A stretch of 64,000 nucleotides of DNA from Pseudomonas sp. SST3 (GTDB taxonomy: Bacteria; Pseudomonadota; Gammaproteobacteria; Pseudomonadales; Pseudomonadaceae), in assembly GCF_003325755.1 (NCBI RefSeq), contig NZ_QORI02000021.1, positions 1 through 64,000 of the forward strand. The letters run 5' to 3'. The translations under genes were made by a program, and so were the position numbers. This document shows positions 9,403-20,274 of this stretch, piece by piece (the first letter of the stretch is position 1; the number at the start of each line of letters is the position of its first letter). The notes below the pieces were generated by a model. That model was not told the origin of the DNA. It ran no database searches and worked only from the letters and a program-made list of their open reading frames with translations.

Positions 9403-12400
9403 TCAGTTGGGCTTCTCGAAAGGCTTGTCGAAGGTAATTTTGGGCGCCTGCCAAGGGCCCTCGACCTTGTACTGGACCGTCGCAAAGCGCGCGACTTTGT
9501 CTCCCAGCAACTTGTCGACGACAAAAAGGGCGCCGCCAATGGCCGGTGCGCCAACAATCAATGCGGCCAGCGGCAGGTTGTTGCTGACCGGAAGCGTGAC
9601 CAGCAGCTTGGCGTCGATACGATCATTTACCATATCCAGTTTGCCATCCAGCTCAAGATTGCTGGACGGCCCGGTGACCGTCAGCGGCTGAGAGGTCACG
9701 TAGATACCGTCGGTCGCGACCAGCTCGGCCTTGATCCGGTCGTAGCTCAAGCCCTTGCTGAACAGATCCGAGAAGTCCAGCCGCAGCCGCCGACCGATTG
9801 AATCGAAATTGAGCAGACCAAACACCCGCAGCGCCTGCGCGCCGCCATCCACCTCGCGAAGTTGGCCATTGCGCAGCCGAGCGTCGAGTTGGCCGGACAA
9901 CCGATTCAGCGCGAAGAATGCCGGCGAGCCCGGCCAGCTGGCGTCCACGTCCAAGCGAAAATCCTCGCTGGTAGTTGAAGGCGCGAAACCCCAAGCCAGC
10001 AGTACATCGGCGAGATTCGCCCCCTCCAGCCGCCCTTTGTACCAGGTTCGCGATCCACTCCAGCCACCGTTGCCACCAAGTTTCAAACCCTTGAGATCCA
10101 GATCGAGATCTGAGAACGCCACCCCCTCCGCGCTCGGCCGCACCTTCAACGACCATGCACCCAGCGACTCCTCGCCCCGCAGCAACTCGGCTACGGCAAT
10201 ATCCATGGCCGGCAGGCGCTTCGGATCGACATCGGCCAGCGCATCGCTGGGCTGCGCCTGCGCCTGATCCGTGGCGGCCGCTGGCAGACGCAATCGCGAC
10301 AGATCCAGCGCGATGGGCTCACTGCCGTTATCCGGCAGGCGAACGGCGCCGATGACGGTCTCACTATCCAGTCCGAGCAACCAGCCTGTGGGAAGTCGCT
10401 GCACGGCGACTCCGAGATTGTCGATCTGAGTGCCGAAGCCCTCGAAGGTGCCGATATCGAGCTGGACCTGGCGCAACATCGAGGCCCCCGTCTCATTCGT
10501 CGAGGCCTCGCCGTAGGTCGCCAGCAGCGCTTGCCATTCGCTCAGATCGAAGCGCGAAATATCGCCGCGAACATAAAGGCCCTGGTCTGTGCGCAGGTTC
10601 GCCGCCGCGCCGCCCAACACCAGTTCACCGCCGCCCTCGCTCCAATTGCCGGTCGGCGCGACGAAGGTCAGCGCCGCCAGTGCGTCGTGTCTGAGCGTGT
10701 AACGCTGGCGCTCGCCACCCAGGGTCATTCGCAGCGTGGTATCACGCCGCTCCTTGGATGCCTTGCCGAACGGCGCCGGAAGCGCCAGCTCGGTACCCAA
10801 CAACGACGAATCCACCTGAAGACGGTTCTCGGTACCGCCCAGTAAAAGCGTCAGCCGCAGCGGCAGATCCCCCGAAGCCGGCAGCGGTTGTTCGATTTTT
10901 CGCCACGCCAGAAGGCGATCCAACGTTACCGTGCCGGACGCCTCGATCCGTGTGGATGGCTTGCCTGGCTTTCCAGTGGCGATTGCCTTGCCTTGTACCG
11001 AGGCGCCCAGCGTACGGCCACGAAATGTCTTTGCACTGAAACCTTGCTCACTGTCATAGCGAAACTCACCGCCCAGCGCTTCGAGCTGCAGATCCGCCTG
11101 CGCGATGAACAGTGACGCATCGCTGCTGGCAAACTCGGCCACAACCTGAGGCCGACCGCCCTGGGCCAGTGGAATACCCAGTTCGAGCGTCCCGCTCAAC
11201 GGGCCATCACCACGCCAGCCGGCGAACAGTTCACCGGTGCCGATCGGCGCCACCTGCATCAGCGCCAACGCATCTCGCAGGTAGCCATCCACCTGACCCT
11301 CGACATCTAACCGCAGTGGCTGAGCGCCACGGTTGCGAGGAACTTCGGCCGTAGCGTCATGTACAAGGCTGTCGAGCATGCGTGCCTCAGCCAGGCGTAC
11401 CCGCACGCCCCTATTTTCGATCAGCACCTCGCCGCGACCTTCGCGCAACACCGGCCAGCCGGGTTGAAACGCAAGCTCGGCATCTTTCACCTTGAAATAG
11501 AGGCTCAGGCTCCGCGCGGTGTCGTCAGCGCCCGCAGCCAGCGCGCCCTGATACTGAAAGTAGCCCTGCTCGACCGTGCCACCGCGAATCGCCGTATTCA
11601 GCCACTCGCTCAACGCCGGGCTCAGCGCGGGCGAACGTGTCGGCAGATACTTTTGCGTGTAGCGAGCATCCCCGTCAGAGATGCCGACCCGCAGGTCCAT
11701 GTAATCTTCTACCGCCGGATCGCGCATCAGGCGGATCAGGAAATCGCCGGCGATGCGCCCCTCTTCACCGTCGACCTGCAGATAGGGCGCGGCGAGCGTG
11801 ACGGCCTGGTCATCCAGCGTCCAGCGTAGGCTGCCACGGGCACGATGGTACTCCCAGGGACGCGGGAATAGCTGGGCCAGATGCAGCGCGAAATCACGAT
11901 TATCGAAACGCAGCTCGCCCCCGGAAAGAGTGCCCTGTACGGCGCCGCTGACGTTGCGCACGGCAGGCACCCAGTTGTGTGCACTGATGCTGACCGAATC
12001 GAGATTGGCAGAGAACACCAATTGCTCGGCGCTGGGCGCCGCCGGGCGATAGTCGAGCTGCAGATTGCGCAGCGTTCCGCTCGGTGCCAGCCCGAGCAGG
12101 TACTCGTTTGCCAGCTCAGGCAATGGCGCCACGGCGTGAACCAGAGCCGCCACCGGCCCGACAGCAAGGTGATCGGCCTGCAGACGCCAGCGATCTTCGG
12201 CGGCGTGTTGTTGGATCACTACTGCGGTATCCCGCCAGCGCTCCCCTTCGAGCGTGAAGGCCAGACCATCGAGCTGCAAGCGATAGCCATCAGCCGCCCG
12301 ATCGAGATAAGCGTTCACAGCCAGATCCTCAATCAGCATGGGATCACGTTGCTGTCGCCTCAATTGCAGTGTCGGCGCATTCAATCGAGCCACCGCACGC

Positions 12401-13206
12401 GCCAATCCCTGTGCGCGCCAGTCAATCCATATCTCGCCGCCAGCCTGGAGCTGCTCAAGGCTCCAGCTGCCGGCCAGGCCCGCCGGCACCCAGGCGGCCC
12501 AATCGCTCTGCGGCAGGCTCAGATAGAGCTTGGCCTCACTGGCCTGCCAGTCGTTTGTTTGCACCAGTGCCTGGGCCCCCAGGCTCAGTGGCTGGCCATT
12601 CGGCAGCAATACACGACCATCCAGGCGCAAGCGCTCGCCGGCGATGCGCAGCTCCAGGTTGGCATACGTCAGGGTCAGCGGCGCTTCGGCATGCGCCTCG
12701 AAAGTAATCTGGCTATCCAGAAGCCGCAGACTTCGAATTCGCTGCAGCTCGGCAAAAAGCTTTGCCGGGTCGGCCGGCGACTGTTCGTCGCGTTCAGGCA
12801 GCCCATCGATACGCCATTTGCCTTCGGCGTTTTGCACCAGACTCAGATGGACACCGGTGAACTCGATGGCCTTCAGTTGCAGCTGACGGGACAGGAGAGT
12901 GGCCGCAACGTCCGGCACCAACGCCAGGCGATCCAGCCGCACCGCTGCATCGCCTTCGCCTAGAATCACATCGTGCCCCAGTAACCGCGGCGAAAAGCCC
13001 TCCCAGCGACCTTCCAGCCTGCCGAGCGCGACCGGCATATCCAGCAGCTCATGCGCCTTGTCCTGGATTTCGAGGCGATACTCGGCTACCAGCGGGACCA
13101 ATTGCCGGCCAAGACTCACATAGAGCGCAAGCAGCATCAGCCCGATTGCGCCCAGCCAGAGGCTGCGGCGCAGGAAAACGAGCACAAGGGCCAGAAGCCG
13201 ACTCAT
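9403..13206 (-). CDS. yhdP: YhdP family AsmA-like envelope protein (DUF3971)
   Basis: YhdP is a very long inner-membrane-anchored periplasmic protein of the AsmA/TamB-like superfamily, implicated with TamB and YdbH in moving phospholipid to the outer membrane. This copy has about 1267 residues, the usual length, with one N-terminal membrane helix (about residues 5-35, LALVLVFLRRSLWLG and beyond) and then repeated beta-rich DUF3971 and AsmA-like segments. The ATG at 13206 has GGAG at 9 bases; a GTG 15 bases upstream would add the five residues MERIR and is a real alternative. It is downstream of rng and upstream of the nitrilase gene. Confidence 0.93.
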   Translation of the reverse strand: MSRLLALVLVFLRRSLWLGAIGLMLLALYVSLGRQLVPLVAEYRLEIQDKAHELLDMPVALGRLEGRWEGFSPRLLGHDVILGEGDAAVRLDRLALVPDVAATLLSRQLQLKAIEFTGVHLSLVQNAEGKWRIDGLPERDEQSPADPAKLFAELQRIRSLRLLDSQITFEAHAEAPLTLTYANLELRIAGERLRLDGRVLLPNGQPLSLGAQALVQTNDWQASEAKLYLSLPQSDWAAWVPAGLAGSWSLEQLQAGGEIWIDWRAQGLARAVARLNAPTLQLRRQQRDPMLIEDLAVNAYLDRAADGYRLQLDGLAFTLEGERWRDTAVVIQQHAAEDRWRLQADHLAVGPVAALVHAVAPLPELANEYLLGLAPSGTLRNLQLDYRPAAPSAEQLVFSANLDSVSISAHNWVPAVRNVSGAVQGTLSGGELRFDNRDFALHLAQLFPRPWEYHRARGSLRWTLDDQAVTLAAPYLQVDGEEGRIAGDFLIRLMRDPAVEDYMDLRVGISDGDARYTQKYLPTRSPALSPALSEWLNTAIRGGTVEQGYFQYQGALAAGADDTARSLSLYFKVKDAELAFQPGWPVLREGRGEVLIENRGVRVRLAEARMLDSLVHDATAEVPRNRGAQPLRLDVEGQVDGYLRDALALMQVAPIGTGELFAGWRGDGPLSGTLELGIPLAQGGRPQVVAEFASSDASLFIAQADLQLEALGGEFRYDSEQGFSAKTFRGRTLGASVQGKAIATGKPGKPSTRIEASGTVTLDRLLAWRKIEQPLPASGDLPLRLTLLLGGTENRLQVDSSLLGTELALPAPFGKASKERRDTTLRMTLGGERQRYTLRHDALAALTFVAPTGNWSEGGGELVLGGAAANLRTDQGLYVRGDISRFDLSEWQALLATYGEASTNETGASMLRQVQLDIGTFEGFGTQIDNLGVAVQRLPTGWLLGLDSETVIGAVRLPDNGSEPIALDLSRLRLPAAATDQAQAQPSDALADVDPKRLPAMDIAVAELLRGEESLGAWSLKVRPSAEGVAFSDLDLDLKGLKLGGNGGWSGSRTWYKGRLEGANLADVLLAWGFAPSTTSEDFRLDVDASWPGSPAFFALNRLSGQLDARLRNGQLREVDGGAQALRVFGLLNFDSIGRRLRLDFSDLFSKGLSYDRIKAELVATDGIYVTSQPLTVTGPSSNLELDGKLDMVNDRIDAKLLVTLPVSNNLPLAALIVGAPAIGGALFVVDKLLGDKVARFATVQYKVEGPWQAPKITFDKPFEKPN

Positions 13207-13255
13207 ACGGATGCGCTCCACCCTTCCAGGGCCGGATGGCTAGGTTTGCATCTAT

Positions 13256-14713
13256 TCAGAGCAGCACCACGTCGTACTGTTCCTGGGAGTACATGGTTTC
13301 GACTTGGAACTTGATCGAACGACCGATAAAGCTTTCGAGGTCCGCCACATTGCCCGACTCCTCATCGAGCAGCCGATCGATAACCTTCTGGTTCGCCAGC
13401 ACACGGTAGCCTTCGGGTTGGTAGGCGCGCGCCTCGCGCAGGATTTCACGGAAGATCTCGTAGCAAACGGTTTCCGGCGTTTTCAACTTGCCGCGCCCTT
13501 GGCAGCACAGGCAGGGCTCGCACAGCACCTGCTCAAGGCTCTCGCGCGTGCGCTTGCGGGTCATCTGAACCAGGCCCAACTCGGTAATGCCGATGATGTT
13601 GGTCTTGGCGTGGTCACGCTCCAGCTGCTTTTCCAGCGTACGCAAGACCTGCCGCCGATGTTCCTCGTCCTCCATGTCGATGAAGTCAATGATGATGATC
13701 CCGCCGAGATTGCGCAGCCGCAACTGGCGAGCAATGGCGGTGGCCGACTCCAGGTTAGTCTTGAAGATGGTTTCCTCAAGCGTCCGATGACCAACAAAGG
13801 CGCCAGTATTTACATCGATGGTGGTCATCGCCTCGGCCGGGTCGATGATCAGGTAACCGCCGGACTTGAGCATGACCTTGCGTTCGAGCGCCTTCTGGAT
13901 CTCGTCCTCGACGCTATAGAGATCGAAAATCGGCCGTTCGCCTGGGTAATGTTCAAGATGCTCACTCAGCTCGGGCATCAGCTCGCCGACGAACTGGCTG
14001 ACCTTCTGGAAGTTCTCGCGCGAGTCGATACGAATCTTCTCGATACGCGGATTGACCAGATCGCGGAGGGTGCGCATGGCGAGCGACAGATCTTCATAGA
14101 TGACCGAGGGCGCGCCGGCGGTTTTCATCTGGCCGTCGATCTGCTCCCACAGGCGGCGCAGATAGCGAATGTCCATCAGGATTTCGTCGCTGCCGGCCCC
14201 CTCGGCGGCGGTGCGCAGGATGAACCCGCCAGTTTCCTTGATGCCTTCGGCCGCGACGCACTCGGCGACCACCTGTTTGAGTCGGTCACGCTCGGCTTCT
14301 TCTTCGATGCGCAGGGAGATCCCGACATGGCTGGTCTTGGGCATGTAGACCAGATAGCGTGAGGGTATCGACAACTGCGTGGTCAGCCGCGCGCCCTTGG
14401 TACCGATCGGGTCCTTGGTGACTTGCACCACCAGCGCCTGCCCCTCATGGACCAGCGCGCTGATGGGTTCGACCGCATTGCCTTCACGGCTGGATATTTC
14501 CGACGCATGAATAAAAGCCGCGCGCTCGAGGCCGATGTCGACAAACGCCGCCTGCATACCGGGAAGCACCCGCACTACCTTGCCCTTGTAGATATTGCCG
14601 ACGATGCCGCGGCGTTGGGTACGCTCGACGTGCACCTCCTGCAGGACGCCGTTTTCCACCACCGCCACCCGGGACTCCATGGGGGTGATGTTCATCAGGA
14701 TCTCTTCGCTCAT
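13256..14713 (-). CDS. rng: Ribonuclease G
   Basis: RNase G is the 485-residue single-strand endonuclease of the RNase E/G family, which matures the 5' end of 16S rRNA and degrades some mRNAs. It opens with MSEEILMNITPMESRVAVVE and an S1 RNA-binding domain (VGNIYKGKVVRVLPGMQAAF). The catalytic core includes TTIDVNTGAFVG and IIIIDFIDMEDEEHR with the metal-binding aspartates, then the cysteine-bearing CEPCLCCQGRG. It lacks the long RNase E scaffold tail. It sits between maf and yhdP, as in many gammaproteobacteria. Confidence 0.96.
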   Translation of the reverse strand: MSEEILMNITPMESRVAVVENGVLQEVHVERTQRRGIVGNIYKGKVVRVLPGMQAAFVDIGLERAAFIHASEISSREGNAVEPISALVHEGQALVVQVTKDPIGTKGARLTTQLSIPSRYLVYMPKTSHVGISLRIEEEAERDRLKQVVAECVAAEGIKETGGFILRTAAEGAGSDEILMDIRYLRRLWEQIDGQMKTAGAPSVIYEDLSLAMRTLRDLVNPRIEKIRIDSRENFQKVSQFVGELMPELSEHLEHYPGERPIFDLYSVEDEIQKALERKVMLKSGGYLIIDPAEAMTTIDVNTGAFVGHRTLEETIFKTNLESATAIARQLRLRNLGGIIIIDFIDMEDEEHRRQVLRTLEKQLERDHAKTNIIGITELGLVQMTRKRTRESLEQVLCEPCLCCQGRGKLKTPETVCYEIFREILREARAYQPEGYRVLANQKVIDRLLDEESGNVADLESFIGRSIKFQVETMYSQEQYDVVLL

Positions 14714-14800
14714 TGTTATTCTCGGCCGATGGGCGGGTGAACAGCCGAAGCTGACGAGTTTGGCTCGATTCTAACGGCATACGCCGCCGAGCCACAGGCT

Positions 14801-15391
14801 CTAGACGGAGCTTTTAGTCCAGTACCCGATGCCATAGGCGTCTAGCATTTGAGCCGTTTCGCATAATGGCAGGCCGACCACACCCGAGTAGCTGCCTTCC
14901 AACGTGCTGACGAAGATTGCGCCCCAACCCTGAATGGCGTAGCTGCCTGCTTTGTCCTGGGGCTCGCCGCTGGCCCAATAGGCCTCCATCTCGTCGGGCC
15001 GGATCGAACGGAAGCGCACCCGACTGGTGACCAGCCGAACCACGCAATCCGACTGGCTGGCCAGCGCGACCGCCGTCATCACCTGATGCTCGCGACCGGA
15101 CAACGCCTGCAGCATCGCTAGTGCGTCCGCCTTATCAGCCGGCTTGCAGAGGATCTGCTGATCCAGCACCACCGTGGTATCGGCACCCAGCACGCAGGCC
15201 GAGGCGTCACCGACCAGCGCCAGTCCCGCCAGCGCTTTCTCGCGCGCCAAGCGTTGCACGTAGGCGTCTGGCGATTCGGCCACAGCGGGCGTCTCGTCGA
15301 TCGAGACCGAAAGAAGGGAAAACGGAACGCCGATCTGCGTCAGTAGTTCACGGCGTCGTGGTGACGCGGAGGCAAGAAACAATGCGGGCAT
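14801..15391 (-). CDS. Maf family nucleotide pyrophosphatase (dTTP/UTP type)
   Basis: Maf proteins hydrolyse non-canonical or excess nucleotides. The member beside rng and mreBCD corresponds by position to E. coli YhdE, a dTTP/UTP pyrophosphatase. The 196 residues begin with the family signature [14 protein letters not shown] and contain ADTTVVLD and [13 protein letters not shown]. The start at 15391 is preceded by AAGGAG; 45 residues of upstream open frame are not conserved. It follows mreD by 67 bases. Confidence 0.93.
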   Translation of the reverse strand: MPALFLASASPRRRELLTQIGVPFSLLSVSIDETPAVAESPDAYVQRLAREKALAGLALVGDASACVLGADTTVVLDQQILCKPADKADALAMLQALSGREHQVMTAVALASQSDCVVRLVTSRVRFRSIRPDEMEAYWASGEPQDKAGSYAIQGWGAIFVSTLEGSYSGVVGLPLCETAQMLDAYGIGYWTKSSV

Positions 15392-15458
15392 GCCGGCTCC
15401 TTGGAGAAAAGAGCGAAGCAGGTTCGCATATCCAGGCGATGCCCGAAAGCACGACGGG

Positions 15459-15947
15459 TCAGTAGACGTTGAAGCGACGCCGCGCCCATTGCAGGGCGAC
15501 GAACACCCAGGGCCAGAGCAGCGCACTGACCGGCACAGGAATGAGGAACAGCAGCGTCGGCGGACGATTGCCAGTCAGCGTATTGAGCCACAGCTGCACC
15601 AGCTGAGCGATCCCCAGAATCACCAGTAGCACCAGGCTCTGTTGCAGGAGTGGGAACATGCGCAGGCGCTGCTGCAGACTCAGCACCAGGAAGGTAAGCA
15701 GGATCAGCGGAAGACCGTTCTGCCCGAGCAAGGTGCCGGACAGGACGTCGAGCATCAGGCCGAAGAAAAACGCCGCACCCATGCCACCGCGATGGGGCAA
15801 GGCGATCGCCCAGTAGGCGATGAACATGCCGAGCCAGAGGGGACGCGCTAGCCCGAAGCTAGCCGGCATGGGTGCCACGCTGAGCAGCAACGCCAGCATC
15901 AGCGATAGCCAGATGACCCAGCCGTTGTTCGGCCGCCCGTTGATCAT
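15459..15947 (-). CDS. mreD: Rod-shape determining protein MreD
   Basis: MreD is a small inner-membrane protein of the elongasome, which positions lateral cell-wall synthesis. The 162-residue sequence has five to six hydrophobic segments and the conserved [19 protein letters not shown] region. Its ATG overlaps the mreC TGA as ATGA. It lies downstream of mreB and mreC on the same strand. Confidence 0.93.
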   Translation of the reverse strand: MINGRPNNGWVIWLSLMLALLLSVAPMPASFGLARPLWLGMFIAYWAIALPHRGGMGAAFFFGLMLDVLSGTLLGQNGLPLILLTFLVLSLQQRLRMFPLLQQSLVLLVILGIAQLVQLWLNTLTGNRPPTLLFLIPVPVSALLWPWVFVALQWARRRFNVY

Positions 15948-16909
15948 GGCCGAACCTCGCTTGCCGGGGGTGCCGCGTCCGGTACAGTCGGGGCGGCTTC
16001 CGGTTCTTGTGATTCCGGGGCCGCTTCAGCAGGGGCAGGTGCTGCCTGCTCGGCGGCCTCGCGATCGGCCGACTCCTGAGCTTGCGCCGCGGCCGTGGCA
16101 CGCTCCTCGGGACTCCGCGAATCGCTGAAAACCAGCAAAAGATAGCGGCTGCGGTTGAGCATCGCGGTGGGAATGGCGCGGACGATCAGGAACGGCTGAC
16201 CGGAGCCGCGTACCACCTCGGTGACCTGAGCAACCGGATAACCGGAGGGAAAGCGCTGCCCCAGTCCGGAACTGACCAACAGATCGCCTTCTTTGATATC
16301 GGCCGTCTCGGCGACATGACGCAACTCGAGGTAATCGGGACTGCCGGTGCCGACCGCAATCGCCCGCAGGCCGTTGCGATTGACCTGCACCGGAATGCTA
16401 TGGGTGACATCCGTCAGCAACAGCACCCGGGCGGCGTAGGGCATGACTTCGACAACCTGCCCCATCAATCCGCTGGCGTCGAGCACCGGCTGGCCGAGAA
16501 ACACGCCGTCGCGCTCGCCTTTGTCGATCAGAATACGGTGTGTAAAAGGGTTGGGGTCCAGGCCTATTAGCTCGCCGACGATCACCTTGTCATCGACCAG
16601 AGCTGCAGAGTTGAGCAGCTCGCGCAGGCGCACATTCTGCTCAGTCAGCATCGCCAGCTTTTGCAGCCGCCGCTGCATCAGCAGCGCTTCGGCCTTAAGC
16701 TTCTCGTTCTCCGCCGCCAGGCTGGTACTGCTGCTGATCTGCTCGGTCGCACGCTGCCAGGTGCGTACCGGTAGATCGGCCAGCCAGTAGAAAGGCGTCA
16801 GCACCAGCCCCATCTGGCTGCGCAAGGGCTTCAGCGTCTCGAAGCGAGCGTCGACCACCATCAGCGCGACACAGAGCACGGAAAGCACCAGCAGGCGCAC
16901 TCCGAGCAT
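15944..16909 (-). CDS. mreC: Rod-shape determining protein MreC, with a long Ala/Pro/Glu-rich tail
   Basis: MreC is the periplasmic scaffold of the elongasome that links MreB/MreD to PBP2. It has one membrane helix near the N-terminus (LLVLSVLCVALMVV), a coiled coil at about 60-105, and the two-barrel core to about residue 265. Beyond that is a tail of roughly 50 residues rich in alanine, proline and glutamate (for example EQAAPAPAEAAPESQEPEA), probably disordered. Its TGA overlaps the mreD ATG. A hairpin and repeats lie between it and mreB. Confidence 0.94.
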   Translation of the reverse strand: MLGVRLLVLSVLCVALMVVDARFETLKPLRSQMGLVLTPFYWLADLPVRTWQRATEQISSSTSLAAENEKLKAEALLMQRRLQKLAMLTEQNVRLRELLNSAALVDDKVIVGELIGLDPNPFTHRILIDKGERDGVFLGQPVLDASGLMGQVVEVMPYAARVLLLTDVTHSIPVQVNRNGLRAIAVGTGSPDYLELRHVAETADIKEGDLLVSSGLGQRFPSGYPVAQVTEVVRGSGQPFLIVRAIPTAMLNRSRYLLLVFSDSRSPEERATAAAQAQESADREAAEQAAPAPAEAAPESQEPEAAPTVPDAAPPASEVRP

Positions 16910-16977
16910 GGGTCCTTTGGCGAATAGTGGCTTGATGGGCGGATCCTCGCAGCTGCAGGCTTCAAACTAAACGCGAC

Positions 16978-17011
16978 AAGCCGAGAGCAGAGCTGACCCT
17001 GCTTTCGGCTT
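16978..17011 (-). terminator. Hairpin between mreB and mreC, possible mreB terminator or attenuator
   Basis: AAGCCGAGAGCAG (16978-16990) pairs with CTGCTTTCGGCTT (16999-17011) with one mismatch and an 8-base loop. Read on the minus strand it follows the mreB stop and is followed by GTCGCGTTTAGTTTG, only partly T-rich. It could lower expression of mreCD relative to mreB. Loose AGCTGCAGGCTTCAA and GCTTGTAGCT repeats flank it. Confidence 0.5.
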
Positions 17012-17036
17012 GCGCTTGGAGCTTATCGCTTGTAGC

Positions 17037-18388
<1,352 letters not shown>

Positions 18389-18676
18389 ATGGCGCTTGAA
18401 CGCTCCGAAGTGGAAAAGATCGCTCATCTGGCCCGCCTGGGTCTGAATGAACACGACCTGCCCCGCACCACCGAGACCCTGAACAACATCCTCGGCCTGA
18501 TCGACCGCATGCAAGCGGTCGATACCGCCGGCATCGAGCCGCTCGCCCACCCGCTGGAAACCCACCAGCGTCTGCGTGCAGATGAAGTCACCGAGCACAA
18601 CCAGCGCGACGCCTATCAGACGGTCGCACCGGCCGTGGAAGACGGCCTGTACCTGGTTCCGCGAGTGATCGAGTAA
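18389..18676 (+). CDS. gatC: Asp-tRNA(Asn)/Glu-tRNA(Gln) amidotransferase subunit C
   Basis: GatC is the small stabilising subunit of the GatCAB amidotransferase, which converts misacylated Asp-tRNA(Asn) and/or Glu-tRNA(Gln) to the amide forms. The 95 residues start [19 protein letters not shown], the family pattern, with CTGGAGAA just upstream. A longer in-frame extension is not conserved. It is followed by gatA and gatB. Confidence 0.95.
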   Translation: MALERSEVEKIAHLARLGLNEHDLPRTTETLNNILGLIDRMQAVDTAGIEPLAHPLETHQRLRADEVTEHNQRDAYQTVAPAVEDGLYLVPRVIE

Positions 18677-18690
18677 TGAAGGACGCCGAC

Positions 18691-20274
18691 ATGCATCAAC
18701 TGACCCTCGCCGAGATCACCCGTGCACTGGCCGACAAGCAGTTTTCGGCAGAAGAGCTGACCCGCTCGCTGCTGGAACGCATCCAGACGCTCGACCCGCA
18801 ACTGAACAGTTTTATCACCGTCACCGAAGAACAGGCGCTTGCCCAGGCAAAAGCCGCCGATGCCCGCCGCGCCAATGGCGAGAACGGCGCGCTATTGGGT
18901 GCGCCGATCGGTCACAAGGACCTGTTCTGCACCCAAGGTGTGCGCACCAGCTGCGGCTCGAAGATCCTCGATGGTTTCAAGTCACCCTATGACGCCACGG
19001 TCGTCGAGCGGCTCGCTGCAGCGGGCGCCGTATCGCTGGGCAAACTGAACATGGACGAATTCGCCATGGGCTCAGCCAACGAGTCGAGTTTCTACGGTGC
19101 GGTGAAAAACCCCTGGGACCTCACCCGCGTGCCTGGCGGCTCCTCCGGCGGCTCGGCGGCGGCGGTTGCCGCTCGCCTGCTACCGGCGGCAACCGGCAGC
19201 GACACCGGCGGTTCGATCCGCCAGCCTGCGGCGTTGACCAACCTCACCGGTCTCAAGCCCACCTACGGACGCGTCTCGCGCTGGGGCATGATCGCCTATG
19301 CCTCCAGCCTCGATCAGGGCGGCCCGCTGGCCCGCACCGCCGAGGACTGTGCGTTGATGCTAGGCGCCATGGCCGGCTTTGATCCGAAGGATTCGACCAG
19401 TGTCGACCAGCCGCTGGACGATTACCTGGCCGCTCTGACCAAGCCACTGACTGGCCTGCGCATCGGTCTGCCGAAGGAATACTTTGGCGATGGCCTGGAT
19501 GCCAAGATTGCTACGGCAGTCATGGCCTGCGTCGAGGAGCTGAAGAGGCTCGGCGCCACGGTGAAGGACATCAGCCTGCCGAACATGCAGCACGCCATCC
19601 CTTCCTATTATGTAATCGCCCCAGCCGAGGCCTCCTCGAACCTGTCGCGTTTCGACGGTGTGCGCTTCGGTTATCGCTGCGCGGACCCGGTCGACCTGAC
19701 CGATCTCTACAAGCGTTCCCGTGCCGAAGGGTTCGGCGACGAGGTCAAACGGCGCATCATGGTCGGCACCTATGCGCTCTCGGCCGGTTATTACGATGCC
19801 TACTACCTGAAGGCGCAGAAGATCCGCCGCCTGATCAAGAACGACTTCGTCAACGCCTTCGATGAGGTCGACGTGATTCTCGGCCCGACCACGCCGAACT
19901 TGGCCTGGAAACTCGGCGAGAAGAACGCCGATCCGGTCTCCGCCTACCTCGAAGACATCTACACCATTACCGCCAACCTCGCGGGGATCCCGGGGATCTC
20001 AATGCCGGCGGGCTTTATCGACGGCCTGCCGGTAGGCGTTCAGCTGCTCGCGCCATACTTCCAGGAAGGTCGCCTGCTCAACGTTGCGCACCAGTACCAA
20101 CAGGTCACCGAGTGGCATAAACAAGCACCGGCCGGTTCTGAGGAGATTGATGATGCAATGGGAAACCGTAATCGGGCTGGAGATTCACGCACAGCTCGCC
20201 ACCCGTTCGAAGATTTTCTCCGGCAGCGCCACCACATTCGGCGCCGAACCCAACACCCAGGCCAGCCTGGTTGA
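18691..20274 (+). CDS. gatA: Amidotransferase subunit A, with a read-through C-terminal extension
   Basis: GatA is the amidase subunit that releases ammonia from glutamine for GatB. The Ser-cis-Ser-Lys machinery is visible: APIGHKDLF (Lys), [13 protein letters not shown] and [14 protein letters not shown] use the ATG at 18691 (MHQLTLAEI) with AAGGA upstream; an earlier ATG at 18676 overlaps the gatC stop. The frame does not end after about 482 residues as in related proteins. It runs 45 residues further, through the gatB ribosome binding site and first 120 bases, to 20274. Adding one T at 20136-20137 would restore GGT TTC TGA ending at the expected place. The extension is likely an indel or a sequence error. 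Confidence 0.9.
   Translation: MHQLTLAEITRALADKQFSAEELTRSLLERIQTLDPQLNSFITVTEEQALAQAKAADARRANGENGALLGAPIGHKDLFCTQGVRTSCGSKILDGFKSPYDATVVERLAAAGAVSLGKLNMDEFAMGSANESSFYGAVKNPWDLTRVPGGSSGGSAAAVAARLLPAATGSDTGGSIRQPAALTNLTGLKPTYGRVSRWGMIAYASSLDQGGPLARTAEDCALMLGAMAGFDPKDSTSVDQPLDDYLAALTKPLTGLRIGLPKEYFGDGLDAKIATAVMACVEELKRLGATVKDISLPNMQHAIPSYYVIAPAEASSNLSRFDGVRFGYRCADPVDLTDLYKRSRAEGFGDEVKRRIMVGTYALSAGYYDAYYLKAQKIRRLIKNDFVNAFDEVDVILGPTTPNLAWKLGEKNADPVSAYLEDIYTITANLAGIPGISMPAGFIDGLPVGVQLLAPYFQEGRLLNVAHQYQQVTEWHKQAPAGSEEIDDAMGNRNRAGDSRTARHPFEDFLRQRHHIRRRTQHPGQPG

Noticed and set aside
13304..14362. A 352-codon plus-strand open frame opposite rng.
   Set aside because: It is antisense to a clearly conserved gene, has no family resemblance and reflects GC-rich codon use.
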